Both the position numbers and the translations under genes were made by a program. Below are positions 48,408-61,190 of a stretch of DNA of 64,000 nt, piece after piece. The notes beneath the pieces are model-generated. The model saw nothing but the letters and a program-made list of their open reading frames with translations. It ran no database searches and was not told where the DNA came from. This stretch comes from Protopterus annectens (Eukaryota > Chordata > Ceratodontiformes > Protopteridae), in the NCBI RefSeq assembly GCF_019279795.1, contig NC_056738.1, positions 475,496,040 through 475,560,039 of the forward strand, given 5' to 3'. Position 1 is the stretch's first letter. Every line of letters starts with the position of its first letter.

Positions 48408-48492
48408 TGTCCCTGGATTCAAACCCCAGTCTGTGTGTGGCAAAACAGACAACATATACACTGCTTACCACTGAGCTACTGGGCCAATGCTT
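48408..48492 (-). repeat. tRNA-derived repeat
   Basis: The minus strand reads TAGCTCAGTGGTAAGC (A box) and GGGGTTTGAATCCAGG (B box) at tRNA-like spacing with a lengthened middle. The 5' and 3' ends do not form a convincing acceptor stem. Probably a SINE head or tRNA pseudogene. Confidence 0.55.
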
Positions 48493-50105
48493 TGTGTTGG
48501 CTGACTGATATGTATCTAAAGCTCACCTGGTGACAAAGTCTGACCTGCTAATATAGGCAGAGTGTCACACAAGACTGCAGTGACAGTTGAACATACATGA
48601 ATGAGATTCATGCATGACAGAGATCGTAGGTGAAGTGTGTATTAATACTTAGAATGCAGGTGTACACAATTAACCCCTAGTGGATGGGAATATGTGTGAT
48701 CTGTACAGACCATATCAAGGTGCTAGGTTGCCTACCTGACCCATATACATTTGCAGACGGTATATTTGCAGTCTACAGCTATTACAGTCTCATACTTGCC
48801 TGCATCTGCGTACCTACATTCAGGAATGCATATAGCTGAAATGCAAAGGTTAACACAAGACAATCCCGAGGGAAACACATTATAATACCTTAGACATTAC
48901 TATTAAAGGTTCACATCTTAGTGAACAACAAATACCATATTGCATTATATCTTGTAGTACAGCTCCACATCTACACTTTAGCATAACAGTTCTTCATCAT
49001 CCAACCTTCAGTCACTTCATGGTGTTATACCCATGTTTGCTTTGCAGAACCTGTAATATTCAATTTCTTCAACAGCAGCCCAGAATACACACAACAATTG
49101 GCAGAACAAAGCTTTATTGTGGTTGACACGAGACAGTGATTGGTATATATCTGACGATCTTTATTGTTCTACACTTTAAATAATGCATACATTGAAAGAC
49201 AGCTGTTATTTCACAACCTATGCAATACTATTTTCTTCACAATTCTGACTGCAGTTGTACTGTATTTCCTGTAGATCATGTGTGAATTTAATTTATTCCC
49301 TTCACATTTTGAATGCAGTATATACATGTTATTCCTACATATTATTAATGCAGTCTTAGCCTTCTTTCCTTAACATTAGCATGTTTCATGCTTTCATCTA
49401 TATTGAACTGTACCTGGCATTACTCACTTATATCAGTCCAGGTCTATGAACACATTCATTGCAGTACACTCAGAACAGAATATACCTGCTAGCAGTTAAT
49501 ACTGTAATCTTTATTTCTATTATTATATATTGCCAGATATATCTGTACTCACCACACTCTCAGTGCATCCTGGCAAGGCACCCTGCTTGGGTTGCAAGCC
49601 CTCTCCTCTACAGCTGTGGTGAGAGAAACACACCATTATGTTTACCTGTCTATCAGATATTCATACTAGAATTTGGAAAATCAATGGTTCCTGTACTTAC
49701 AATCTTCTGGGTCATTGTGATCCCAAGTGTCTTGGATCTATTGGACCATGAGACCCCCCCCCCTTTCTACACTTCAGGTCATCATAATGATGACACACCT
49801 GCTCACCAGTGCTGGGATTCCAGTTGCAGTGGTGAGGTCACATGCCAGCCTTTCGCAGGCCTTTGATTTGTATTCCGACCCCTGGTACTAGCCATGCAGC
49901 AGCCGGTCATCATGGTCTTTAACAAGGAGCCAAACCATGACTCCTGACTCCAAAATGCCCAAGTGCTGCACCTGGCAGCCCACACCCTCTCCAACTCCAG
50001 CCATAGCTCCTGCAGTGATCAAACTCCAACAGGTTCTGGCTATATTCCCTCCTACTGCACTTAAATAAGGCTGTTTTCCCATCCTTTGCCACCATTGGCA
50101 GTTTT
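48493..50105. other. No gene recognised
   Basis: AT-rich to about 49560, then GC-richer to 50090 with an open minus-strand frame lacking recognisable domains. A C-run lies at 49755-49763. Confidence 0.45.
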
Positions 50106-50107
50106 TA

Positions 50108-50345
50108 AAAATGCTCAGCTCCGCTTAGCACTGCTCAAACCCGCTGAGCAGTGTTTAAACAGGGAATGCTTAGCAATGCTTAGCAGTGTACAAACCCACT
50201 TAGCTGAGCTGAGGACTGCTTAAAGTGGGATCGCTTAGCAGTACTCAAACCAGCTAAGTGGAGCTGCATGCTGCTAAGAACTGCTAATACAGATCCTGTT
50301 TAAGCATTGCTTGGTTTGGCTTAGCAGAGCTTAGCAAAGTGCAAA
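50108..50345 (-). repeat. Right subterminal GCTTAGCA array of a Harbinger element
   Basis: About eight copies of GCTTAGCA or close variants in 240 bp, mainly in the sense opposite to the left array at 21135-21335 (for example 50128-50136, 50168-50186, 50229-50237, 50319-50335). The pair is what one expects of inverted ends of one transposon. The exact terminus, probably near 50350, is not resolved. Confidence 0.55.
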
Positions 50346-50394
50346 CCAGATTTTTAAATAATAAATAGAAAATATATTGACATTAATTTCTTAT

Positions 50395-50592
50395 TAATGA
50401 TACTTTATTATTATGTGTATGTGTTTGACTTTACATGACCTAACTCCATAGATTTAAATGATGTTATCTTGGGGTATAACTGTAATGCATTGGACACTTA
50501 TGCATAATTGGAACTTTCCTCCTTGTATCTCCTCTGAAAATGGGCTTCTGGACCAGCTGGACTAACCCGGTTAACAAATATCAATAACTATG
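50395..50592 (+). mobile_element. L2-like 3' end fragment
   Basis: Ends with CTCTGAAAATGGGCTTCTGG, then ACCAGCTGGACTAACCCGGT, matching CACTGAAAATTGGCTCTCTGG and the CCCAGTGGACTTCCCCGGT ending of the L2-like element at 10465-10505. A short AT-rich tail follows. Confidence 0.65.
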
Positions 50593-50649
50593 TTGATAAA
50601 AAAAACAAAATGTATATATCAATGCTATCAGATGTAAAAGCTGAAAGAC

Positions 50650-50735
50650 CTTTCTGGATATTCAAACCATGCACCTGCTTTACAAAAGGCTGCGACTCTA
50701 ACCATTCAGCTAACATGAATGTACCGATCTCAGCT
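50650..50735 (-). repeat. tRNA-derived repeat
   Basis: The minus strand has TAGCTGAATGGTTAGAG (A box) and GCATGGTTTGAATATCC (B box). It is decayed and not a functional tRNA. Confidence 0.5.
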
Positions 50736-50960
50736 ATACATTTCTATATAGCTTTCTTTTACGTTTAAGCACTGTTGAGTGACTTGCCACAGAAACCCAC
50801 TGAGTTATGCTTAAACTTGACCTTTTCCATTAAAATGAAAATGATCCAGTTTCTGTTTTTAGATGTCTGGTACATGTTGATTGCTCAGTGCCATGCACAT
50901 ACAAAAAAAAAAAAAATTAATTAATTTAAAAATTAAAAAAAGAAAAAATAAGGGAAAATG
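50736..50960. other. No gene recognised
   Basis: Unremarkable, ending in an A-rich stretch at 50903-50950. Confidence 0.5.
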
Positions 50961-50964
50961 ACCT

Positions 50965-51300
50965 TTTAACATTTATATTTCAATGCCACCCGGCACTTTG
51001 ACAGTGCAGGGGGTGTGTTAAGCATCTCCAGACACAGTAACACACCCCCTGCAAAAAAAAAAAAAAAAAACACTTGGGAAGGGAACACATATAACTGTTA
51101 AATTTCAGTGCCAGTGCCATTCGGCACTTTGACAGTATAGGAGGTGTGTTGCAGACACTATAACACACCCCCAACAAATAAAAAAAAAAATGGCCAAGTA
51201 AACACATTTAGCTTTTCTATTTCAGTGATGTCTGGCACTTTAACAGTGCAGGGGGTGCATTACACATTTTCGAGCACTGCAACACACCAGCTACACTGAT
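50965..51300 (+). repeat. Tandem repeat, about 115-bp unit, with internal palindrome
   Basis: Three diverged units start near 50970, 51093 and 51217. Each contains TTTCARTG, then GGCACTTT(G/A)ACAGT, then a GGGGTGTGTT block and its inverse further on. Unit 1 has a perfect 15-bp inverted repeat, GCAGGGGGTGTGTTA at 51006-51020 with TAACACACCCCCTGC at 51038-51052. Units 1 and 2 end in A-runs. Origin unknown. Confidence 0.75.
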
Positions 51301-51756
51301 TCAGTAACAATGTACACAGCTCTCCCTCAGTAGCCCGCCTTCATTAATATGCAAGACATGCTGCTGCTGAGGGGAACTGGAGACATGGCCATGTAGCCAG
51401 TGTTGGGCTTGCACTGTTTCTACATGGAGTTTATTAAACCTGGGGCACTATGTTTAACATTGTTAAAATACTTCTGATTATTTGTTACTGAGGATCGCTT
51501 GTCTGTTATGAATAAATGCTTTTTGCTTTGGAACACTACCTGGGTTTCATGATTTTTGGAAATTATTTTAACTGAGCTCACCAGTAAAGTTTTAAGACCA
51601 TTAGTTTTTTTTTTTTTTTTAATTTTTTCCTCAGCACTCGTGGTAATGAGGTTGGAACTAGACAGATTCCTGTGCTTGTTCATTTTTTTGAGTCAATAAA
51701 AAAGAAATACAGGCAATAATGCCCACAGTAATTTACATTACCCCCTACAAACAAAC
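51301..51756. other. No gene recognised
   Basis: Contains a T-run at 51606-51621. Short frames only. Confidence 0.5.
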
Positions 51757-52785
<1,029 letters not shown>

Positions 52786-52789
52786 AGAC

Positions 52790-53230
52790 TGTGAACCTGC
52801 TGTGGGCAGGTGCTTAAGGTCACCAGCATATTTTATTACCATAATTTATGAAGATGTCATGTGTATTAATAAATGGAAGCCAGGTGCAACGTCAGCAGGG
52901 AGACCTGTGGTGCACCTCTCTGTAGTCATCTTTCCATAAGTAATCTCTTTTCTGCATTTTGCAGGTACTATTCAAAAATTGTTCCTTTATGCAGGAAACC
53001 AAGTAGCAAATGATTCCAAGACATGTCAGCTTAAACACAAACCTGTCATGACTGAGCATGCCAAAAGACCTGCTGACTTCAAGGCATAGCAGGATTAATG
53101 GAGTGCAAGTGAACACATACTGTACATGTAAGGAACAGGGTCTTGCTTGTAGCAACCATGCCAGATTACTTTTTCCTTTTGCCAAAGTTGATACAATTTG
53201 AGAATATGTTCATGCCAATGGAATAACTGC
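52790..53230 (-). mobile_element. Ancient CR1/L2-type reverse transcriptase relic
   Basis: A 97-residue minus-strand frame (53185-52892) follows the RT order of CR1-type LINEs: FxKGKSNLAWLLQ (for GFxKGKSCLTNLL), a decayed palm block EVSRSFGMLSHDRFVFKL (for DFSKAFDTVPHDRLLFKL), CLGIICYLVSCIKEQFLNST (for LGI..LVSWIKNFLTNR) and DYREVHHRSP, where SGVPQGSVLG would be. It ends near a block resembling the INDI...KIC region before motif C. The catalytic aspartate of the palm block is lost. Confidence 0.65.
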
Positions 53231-53745
53231 GTCATTTTTAGGTAATACTTTGAAGGTTCATACTCTGACAATGTAGTGCAGCAGAGGGAGAACTTGATAT
53301 CTTACAGATTATACATTAAGCAGCAATCTCTTTTGTCTGAATTAAAGGTACAATAGTAACTCGTGGATATAAGAGAAAACATGACACATTAAAACAGTAA
53401 GGGTTCCATCATTTGTTTAATGCAATTGTAAATATGCATTCAACAACTTAAACATCAGATAAACAAAATCAAATTTTTTACTTACAGTTTTATATTTTGT
53501 CAAAGTACCATTAAATGAATTCCTTAGTAACACTCTTGTTTTTACATTATTTCTTTATACATATTAGTGAATGTCATTTCAAAATTTCTACACTATTGCC
53601 AATGCAATATTAACTATTAAAATGGAATCACATGGAGTCACTTATAGATGAGGACAGCAACCATGGGCGAAAACTTTTTCCTCTATTTTTTTAATTAAAT
53701 TATTCAACAGCCATTGCAATCCTGAATGATAGTAAATATTTTTGG
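53231..53745. other. No gene recognised
   Basis: AT-rich; may hold more of the decayed LINE on its right but no block is clear. Confidence 0.5.
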
Positions 53746-53747
53746 AA

Positions 53748-53754
53748 GGTGTGT

Positions 53755-53826
<72 letters not shown>

Positions 53827-53872
53827 ATATATATATATATATATATGTTTTTTTTTTTTTTTTTTTTTTTTT
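53748..53872. repeat. (GT)n-(AT)n-(T)n compound microsatellite
   Basis: About 72 bp of GT, 27 bp of AT, then 24 T. Confidence 0.98.
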
Positions 53873-56105
53873 ATTCAGGTTGTATCAGGCACCTTGTTAC
53901 CTGATGCATTTTGAGACAATGAGGAAGGCTGGTTACTGTTAAATTTAGCAGCCCAAGTATCCCCGATTTGAATGTTATTTGCATGCCCCTAAAATTACAA
54001 GGCGGCCTATAACAGAATAATTATTCTCTGTGGCATAAATACTGCACTGGTTTAAAGACAAGTCAGATGATTTTTATTTTAATAGAAATTATAATTAGTT
54101 CTGATTTCTGAAACAGGAATGTTGACCATTTTTAAGAAAAAAAGACTAACAGATTATTTATATGAGGGGGTGCAGTCCAGCAGTCCAGTTTCAGTAGTTG
54201 TCCCTAGCATCTGGTTATCTGTGTCACCAAGAACATTTTAACTGAAATGTTATGATGTGCATTGTTTAAATAAATGCTTTACTGCACATTTCTTGACTTT
54301 GTTTTAAGATTTGTAGCCTTCTGTGAATATAATCTAAGGGGAACATTCTAATTAGGCAAACTCAAGTGCAATATTCCTCAGGATTGTAACTAATATGCAT
54401 TCTGGGAAAATAATTAGAAGGTAAGGTGATGCCATCACATACTCGACTCAGTGCAAATTCAAGCCACATTGGTAAGTATAAATGTTGTATATATTGGTAA
54501 TTTAAAGCAGCTAGGTAACCAGCAAGACTTTTTATACATAGGGGGAACTGGGATACACAACGACCATTAATATAGTTACAATGAGCACATCAATGTGTGG
54601 CCATATCCTGGCTGCCTACATGCTGCATAATAAAGATACCCACAGAAACAGCAACTTATCATTTATGAAACAGGCCATTCAGAGACTAGAGAATGATCAC
54701 TAAAAAGGAAGTGTGAACAAGAGGCCCTATCCCTAGACTATTGCCTGACAACCGTATACTGTACAGTACTATATAGGAATGAAAGGTCCTGGAAATATAG
54801 AATGGAGGCTTCCTGCAGTAGATCTATAGCCTAAGAACTGGACAAGTATTTGACTGAATAAATAGGTGGACTGTGTAACACAAAGAGGAACAGAGGAAAA
54901 CGTATCACAGCTGGCTATAAATTCTATTTACAGTGAAAAACAAAACATCTCACTAGACTTGCATTTTAAAGATGCAAATGGTCTTCAGTGGAGGAAAATA
55001 ACTGCCAGCAGACATAGCTTTGAAGATCTGGTATAGGACAGGGGAGGACTGCACTCACTGGGTGTGTGTCAGCCATCAGTGGCCATAAAGGTTGAGGCAT
55101 ATGTAATCTGTAGCAATGCCTCCCCTGGCAGCATTGTATAGGGAGGTCATAATACAGACTTCTGGAAGGCATCCTGCAAGACGCATCTATTTACCAAAGC
55201 CTTAGAAAGGACCATTGGAAGAACTAAATGAAGGATATAATGCAGCTTAGTAAGCAGCCATCATCAATGAGACATGGCTTAACTGATGTGGCTTGAAAAC
55301 AGGACAGTTACACCTGGGTGTCCAAGACACACACACACACACACACACAAATCCGGCAGCACTGGTTCTAAGTTCAGATAGCAGCGTCTAGGACTGCACA
55401 TAGAGATAAACCAGAGGTAATGTTTGAAGACAAAGAGCTGAGACTGCGAAGCACAAATCATAACAGCAGATATACTACTATGTCATATTGCAGACAGAAT
55501 CTAGTTATTTTTTTCACCTTGTGTATGGTTAACATTGGTTCCACTGCAAGCCACAGAATTATAGCATGACCTTTATAACTGGAAATGTCAAAAAAGATGG
55601 TTATATAGAAAACTGCTCACATGTTCACTTCAGGCATCAGCTTTGCCCACTGCTGGTTATGAATGTGAATGACATTAGCTAACATTTACCATCCTTGTAG
55701 CTAGCTGTGTGACCATGGAATTAGCATGTGAGGCAATGTGAATCATCCATGCTACTCCACAGGTAATGTACAATATAACATCTGTGAAGGTCCATGATTT
55801 GCTAGGGCATAACTTTACTAACACTCAGGCCCTTTTTCATTAATTAATGAATCAGTCCATTTACTAGGTGAGTTTACAAGTACATAATTCCATCCTTAAT
55901 GTACTAACTGTAGTTTCCTTTTATTAATTTTATTTATTTATTTTTGGGGATATCTCCTTCAGTGGTACATCAATCTATTGGTATCGTAAAGGAGAAAGGA
56001 AATGTAAATTCAAAAAGACCCTGTTTTACTAATAATTAATACTGCTTGTACACTTACAGCTTTCTCCTTTTTTGGGGAGGGGTGTTAGCTGTGAATTCTT
56101 GTGGT
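53873..56105. other. No gene recognised
   Basis: Unique-looking sequence with one short (AC)n run at 55327-55349. A plus-strand FWKASCKTHLFTKAL near 55160-55204 recalls LINE C-termini of the FKKxLKTHLF type, but there is no second block to support it. Confidence 0.5.
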
Positions 56106-56180
56106 ACTTTCAGAGCCTGGGTTCAAATTTAGCTGTGTGACATTGGAACAGAAACGGTGACTTGGTGCATGGCTGTTGGT
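56106..56180 (+). repeat. Possible CORE-SINE or MIR-like fragment
   Basis: AGAGCCTGGGTTCAAAT followed by TTAGCTGTGTGACATTGG resembles MIR wording with the middle deleted. Short and uncertain. Confidence 0.3.
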
Positions 56181-57185
56181 AAGATTACTTTTCAATGCAA
56201 GAGTTGAAGATAGAAGATGAACTGAAATAAGTGGTACAAGGAAGGTGGGCTTTGCTGACATTACAAATACATGCAACAGTGCAAGAAGGGGAAAGACATG
56301 AAAGTCCCAGGATACAGGTCACTCAGGAATGACACAAAAGGGAGATGGGGTGAAGCAGTTACATAAATGGGGGCATTAATTGTTAAGTCAAAGAGAAAGA
56401 TGAACATTACTTCATGATGGGAACAAGGAAATTGCCATGTCTGTGTGTCTGATTAGAAGAGGTCCATCTTCAGTAACCTCTAGGACTTAAACATTGCGGC
56501 CATTAACTAAAACAAATTTCCCAGGCTATCAGACTCCTCCCTATCTTTGCATTATGTACCACATAGCTTCTCTTGCAAAACTGCACTTCTGTATACTGTA
56601 TGAATGCCTTTCCTCATAGTAACTGCATGAGCGCATTTATTTTTCTTAATTTTCAAGTGCAAGTTATTCCTCTTTTACTTTCTTGATTGAGAAATTGTAT
56701 TCCTCAGTTCCATAACTATTTACCCTGGACCTAACATAACTCAGTGTTGAGACAGGATCTCCCCTTTTCTGAAAATATGCATGTAACAAGTAAATTCCAC
56801 CATTATCAATCCTCCAGTAATATTTATGTTACTACTTCTTTAGACAAGGCTTCAAAAATAAAAATTAAATAAAATACTGCAACTGTCCATATCCTGCATT
56901 TTCTTGTTAAACTAAGATATCCCCTTTACTTTATCATACTCCTAAGCACTCATACTCACAGGAAAGTTAATGCTTAGGCTCACATAACTTGGCAGATAAA
57001 TGTTACAGCGACCACTAAAATGTATAAACCACCTTCCTTTCACAATTTATCTTATCTTTAGTCTACTATTGGAATTGCTTATTGACATATTCTATTAATT
57101 GCTTTTAATGTCTACTATATTCTTTTTTCTCAAAATGCTAATTAATATCTTATGGTATAATGATTTTCCCTTCATGGTGTGTCTC
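56181..57185. other. No gene recognised
   Basis: AT-rich, unremarkable. Confidence 0.55.
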
Positions 57186-57189
57186 TGTT

Positions 57190-57328
57190 TCACTGATTAC
57201 TGTGCATGTTTCTTTATGTTGTCTTATTATTTACTCCTGGCCTGAGTCTGAAAAATAGTCTAGCAGGATCTTCACTCTACTTTGGTTAACAGATTCAAGT
57301 AAATAACTAACTAAATAAATATGAGTTA
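57190..57328 (+). mobile_element. Possible L2-like 3' end fragment
   Basis: CTCCTGGCCTGAGTCTGAAA through TGGTTAACAGATTCAAGTAA and a TAAATAACTAACTAAATAAA tail follow the general plan of the L2-like endings at 10.5 and 50.5 kb, with low identity. Confidence 0.4.
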
Positions 57329-58290
57329 GATGGTTTTCTACTTACAATAATGCCTTCCAGTTGAATTAAAAAAATCAAACCCTCTGTGAAGAAATTAGAC
57401 ACTTATTTGTGCTAGCATGTCTGGCTGAGTTTTTGTACATAATTTCAGATTATCCTGTATATTATATGCCAGCATGACTAGCTATGATACTGTAAATAAA
57501 TTCTTACATGTTGATTTACAATCTGTTTGTACAGAATTTTTGAAAAACTTGAAGAGTGTCCTTTTGCATTTCTAATTGTGCACGGTTGTGAAGAGATTCT
57601 ATGTCTCAGATTCAGCTGATCATCAGAAAATATCATTGGAATGTTGACAGTTGCTATGTTTTACTGTCAGAAGCTGAAAGACAAGAAGGAAGTTTTAGAA
57701 AACAGCTGTTGGTTGATTTTCAAAATATGAAATGAAAATTAGAACTGAAACAGTTGACATGCTAGTTTATGTAAGAGCCTGCTGAAGACAGTTAGCGGTC
57801 AGTTGTCTGTAATCAGTTACAGTTGTCAGTTAACTCCAATGATAGATTTACTGTGCAGTGGATACCCAAAAAAAAAAAAAAAACTCACTAAGAACTGTAA
57901 GCCTGCCTTTGCTCTGTTGTAGTAATTTAGTTTAGATCAGGGACAGTGTTCTTTAGTCATATAGGAAAGTTTGACTAATCAGTTAGATCAATTGGAGTTT
58001 TACTGAATGTTGGATTTCTATCCTACAGTATTGATTTCAATTTTCCTGGTGAATGAGCTCTTTTTGTTTATTGGAAATTACTGTTTTATTTTTTTAATCA
58101 TATATTTGCTCATTAGTAAATACTTTTATTAGCTTACATTGTGGATGGCCAATTAATGTTTTTCTTTAGTGGTTTGAGAGTGCTTATACTAGCTTTGATA
58201 ATTCCCAAGGGCACTCCAAAAGCATGTCTGCTTAGTTAATTTGCTACTATTTGTTTTAATATTTAATTTTCATAATTGGACACTCCTTTA
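57329..58290. other. No gene recognised
   Basis: AT-rich sequence; A-run at 57868-57882. No family seen. Confidence 0.55.
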
Positions 58291-58297
58291 GAAGGGC

Positions 58298-58606
58298 ATG
58301 AAAACACCGATTGCTGGCAGCATTTTATTTTGGAGAAGGAACACAGCTGGGAATATGTGTCAGGCTTTAACAGAAGTGTTTGGATGTGTGAGATTTAATT
58401 TATTTAATTGTAAGTGTATTAGAGGTCATAAACTGGGACACATTGCTCTGAAGTGTGTAATAAGGAGTTACATTAGGGGTGGACAGAAGTATACAGTCCA
58501 ATCCCAGGCTATAGAGTGTGTTCCTGTTGTGATCGTATGGGAAAATTGTGAAATATTACTCCTGTATAAGTGTCAGTCTCAGATTGGAGTCAGTAGTGAG
58601 GAATGA
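58298..58606 (+). pseudogene. Degenerate Cys/His zinc-knuckle-like fragment
   Basis: A 102-residue frame containing CVRFNLFNCKCIRGHKLGHI followed by ALKC. CIRGHKLGHIALKC is one residue (Gly for Cys) from a CX2CX4HX4C knuckle. CxxFN followed by clustered Cys and His also recalls the CCCH module that precedes tyrosine recombinases in some metazoan elements. No start context or partner frame is clear. A possible mobile-element relic linked to 58952-59195. Confidence 0.35.
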
Positions 58607-58951
58607 AGCTCCTTAGTTACTGACCCAGGATAGTAAGGGGCATCACATTATTTTGTGGCAGTTCAGTGGGATATTATCTGGATTTCATACCCTGTTCTGT
58701 CTATTTTAACTTAAATTACTGAAAAGCCTAGAGAAGGCCTCAAGAACTTAAAAAAATCTTGTGCTTTAGCATGTTGGTTCACCAGTCTAGTTCTAAAGGC
58801 CAAGGGTCTCCCTTCACCAGGACATGTTTACTTTAAATTGCAAAAGATGTGCATAACTTTGCTAGAGAGTTTGTAAAACTGCACACAGTGATGTTTATAA
58901 AACATGCTACTCCTTATAAAGTCAGTCAAGGTCTCCCATCTGCCTTAAGCT
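58607..58951. other. No gene recognised
   Basis: Spacer between the two possible relics; no motif. Confidence 0.45.
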
Positions 58952-59195
58952 ATGCTGGTCCCATGTTCAAAATATAGGAGACTTTTTTTCCCCATTAAAG
59001 AAGATTACGATCATCTAACAGTTGCTTTGAAAAAAAATCTGATTGCACAAAATCCAATGTTTGTACTCCTGTTCTCATGGTTCACGGGTACTAGGAATAA
59101 TTTTCAATATTTAATGATGTGGCTTTCTTTTCTCAAACACCCACAGCTCTAGCATTGGTAACTCTGCTGCATCTGCCTTCATGACACTGGCTCTC
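58952..59195 (+). pseudogene. Possible tyrosine-recombinase relic
   Basis: The plus-strand frame includes NPMFVLLFSWFTGTRNNFQY, similar in layout to PLFxHxxGxPLTRxQF of DIRS-like and related recombinases. A one-base frame change near 59140 then gives NTHSSSIGNSAASAFM, which resembles the HSFRIGAA box whose His and Arg are catalytic. Here the Arg is lost. The match is weak and was judged by eye. Confidence 0.3.
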
Positions 59196-60305
59196 TTATC
59201 TTGGTCACCATTGTTACCATGATGACTGTTCTTATGACAGTCCTCCTGGCATTGTTGAACTAAACTAATTCTCTGGAACTTTCCCCACCAATAGTGTTCT
59301 GTTTCGAGGTCCTGGGTCAGCTTTGCATAGTATTATCTGGACTTCTTGTGGTTAGATGGAAAGACTCCCATATTCAAAAGAGCTTCTAGTTAACTCAGTT
59401 CTCACAAAGTTCTCTATGGACCTTGAAGATTCATACAGTACTGTGTTATGTCAAACTTTCATTTTGAGTGATGTTTTGGAAAAGGTGGTTTATAAACATT
59501 TCCATTCTTAAAGGATAAGGAATGTACAATCCTTTTAAGTCATTGTTCTAGAATCAACATTGCATCTGCCTTCATTTGTTTTTTTAATGATGAACATAAT
59601 AGCATGTCATCAACATTCTTACTCTACATGAAGGGTCCTGATTAAGCATCTCAACTTTCAAAATCATAGTGGGGGGGGCAAAGTTCGTGGCACCAGGTCA
59701 AACATCATAGCATTCAAAATTTGCAGCTGTGTAAATTCACTCCATTGTGGGTGGGGACACAAATATGTAAATTTGTCTCGTGGCAGGTACACCCTATAAA
59801 ATTCAGACCATTCTGGTGCTAACAGAGGCAAACGTATAAAGCTGCACCAGAAAAATACAACCTTATTGCATGCCCATTTTCTTGGCTTGCTATAGGTTCC
59901 AGTCACAACTATAGTTTAATTAGCTGAATTACTGCGAAGTCTGCACATTTTTATTTCTGTAAGACATGGTTGTGGAACCTTCACTAAACATGGTGCAGTT
60001 AAATAAAAACACAAATGACATCCCAGACTGGAAATGAACCAGAACTCAAAGCATTTTAAACTAACACACATTTAGCCTAAAACTGAATTTTAAACAGCTC
60101 AGATAGGCAGGAAAAATATCTTCACTTCCAAGAAAAAAAAAATGATCATTGTAGTTCCATATGACATGCAGATCCAGTAAGGGGAACAATCCAAAACTGT
60201 AATGCCATCTGAACAAATATTGCATTTTAAACTATCACATTTTTGCTCCAATTGCATTTAATTTTTCTGCAGCCCCATGTCTTTCCTGCTCATCAAAACA
60301 TTATA
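59196..60305. other. No gene recognised
   Basis: AT-rich; a G-run lies at 59671-59678. Confidence 0.55.
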
Positions 60306-60307
60306 TA

Positions 60308-60365
60308 CGGGGGCGTGGCCAAGATGCCAGACTGCTAGCAGCACAGAACTTTAGCTCTGCCTATA
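60308..60365 (+). mobile_element. Possible L1-type 5' end, interrupted
   Basis: GGGGGCGTGGCCAAGATGCC is close to the start shared by many vertebrate L1-like elements (GGGGGxGxxGCCAAGATGGC). After about 55 bp the Penelope-like sequence begins, so any L1 body would lie beyond it or be lost. Confidence 0.3.
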
Positions 60366-60484
60366 ACATTATTCTTTGCCTAGACAGCAACACAGTAACG
60401 TACTCCACCAATAAAAAGCAGACGGTAACACCAAACCATAGAGAAAAACCTTAACGCCAAGTTTATTTCAAGTAACAAATGCGT

Positions 60485-60520
60485 TTTCGCTGAAGTACAA
60501 CCACAGCTTCTTCAGAGATT
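60485..60520 (-). ncRNA. Hammerhead-like core in the Penelope pLTR region
   Basis: The minus strand reads CTGAAGA (60515-60509), A, then helix II GCTG (60507-60504) with CAGC (60492-60489), then GAAA (60488-60485). This has the same plan as the 16.5-kb motif, including the extra A before helix II; the variable position 7 is A. I could not build convincing helices I and III, so it may be inactive or need a partner strand. Confidence 0.5.
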
Positions 60521-61190
60521 TAAAAAAACCCGCCAAGCTGGGTTTTTATATGCACGTCATAGCTTATGTATAAACCAGATTTTAAAGGGCTATGCTAATT
60601 GTTATATATGAAACATTCAGTGACTAAATCAATATATGTTAGCTTAATAAACATTTAACAGAGGTTAAAAACACCAATAATAAAATAAAACCTACATAAG
60701 AGTTTCCTCCTAACCATCAGTTAAAAATAAATGCATTAATACATTTAAATAAATATTGGACAAGATATGCCATTATTATTAAATTGTATCGAGCCTTTCC
60801 TGTTGTTTTGACTCGCATGACATCCACATCTATCCGTTTTTATTTAACATTATTTCTATTAACAATAACTACTTATAACTGTTCACAATCCAGTAATTTC
60901 TTAAAGTTAAACAGTTATCATTCATTAATAAAGATACTTTAAAAGCACTATGAGGCCACTACAGGCACTCCATATTAATTGACCAAATAGTTTTAATAAC
61001 CAAAATGATCAAGATGGTATTGGATACTTTACACCTGACCATATTGGATAAAAATGTGGTTCTTTGTGTGGGTCAAATAAATAATTACCTGTTCTATAGC
61101 AAAATATCTTAATGTAAAAAATGAGTTCAAGAACACCAAATGGATGTCAATTTAAACCTTACCTATATGCACTGTAAAATATAGCCCAAA

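Noticed and set aside
48408-48492. Functional tRNA gene
   Set aside because: A and B boxes are present but the acceptor stem and anticodon arm do not fold properly; the same holds for 23692-23765 and 50650-50735.
55160-55204. LINE C-terminal block (FWKASCKTHLFTKAL)
   Set aside because: A single short match without supporting blocks on either side.
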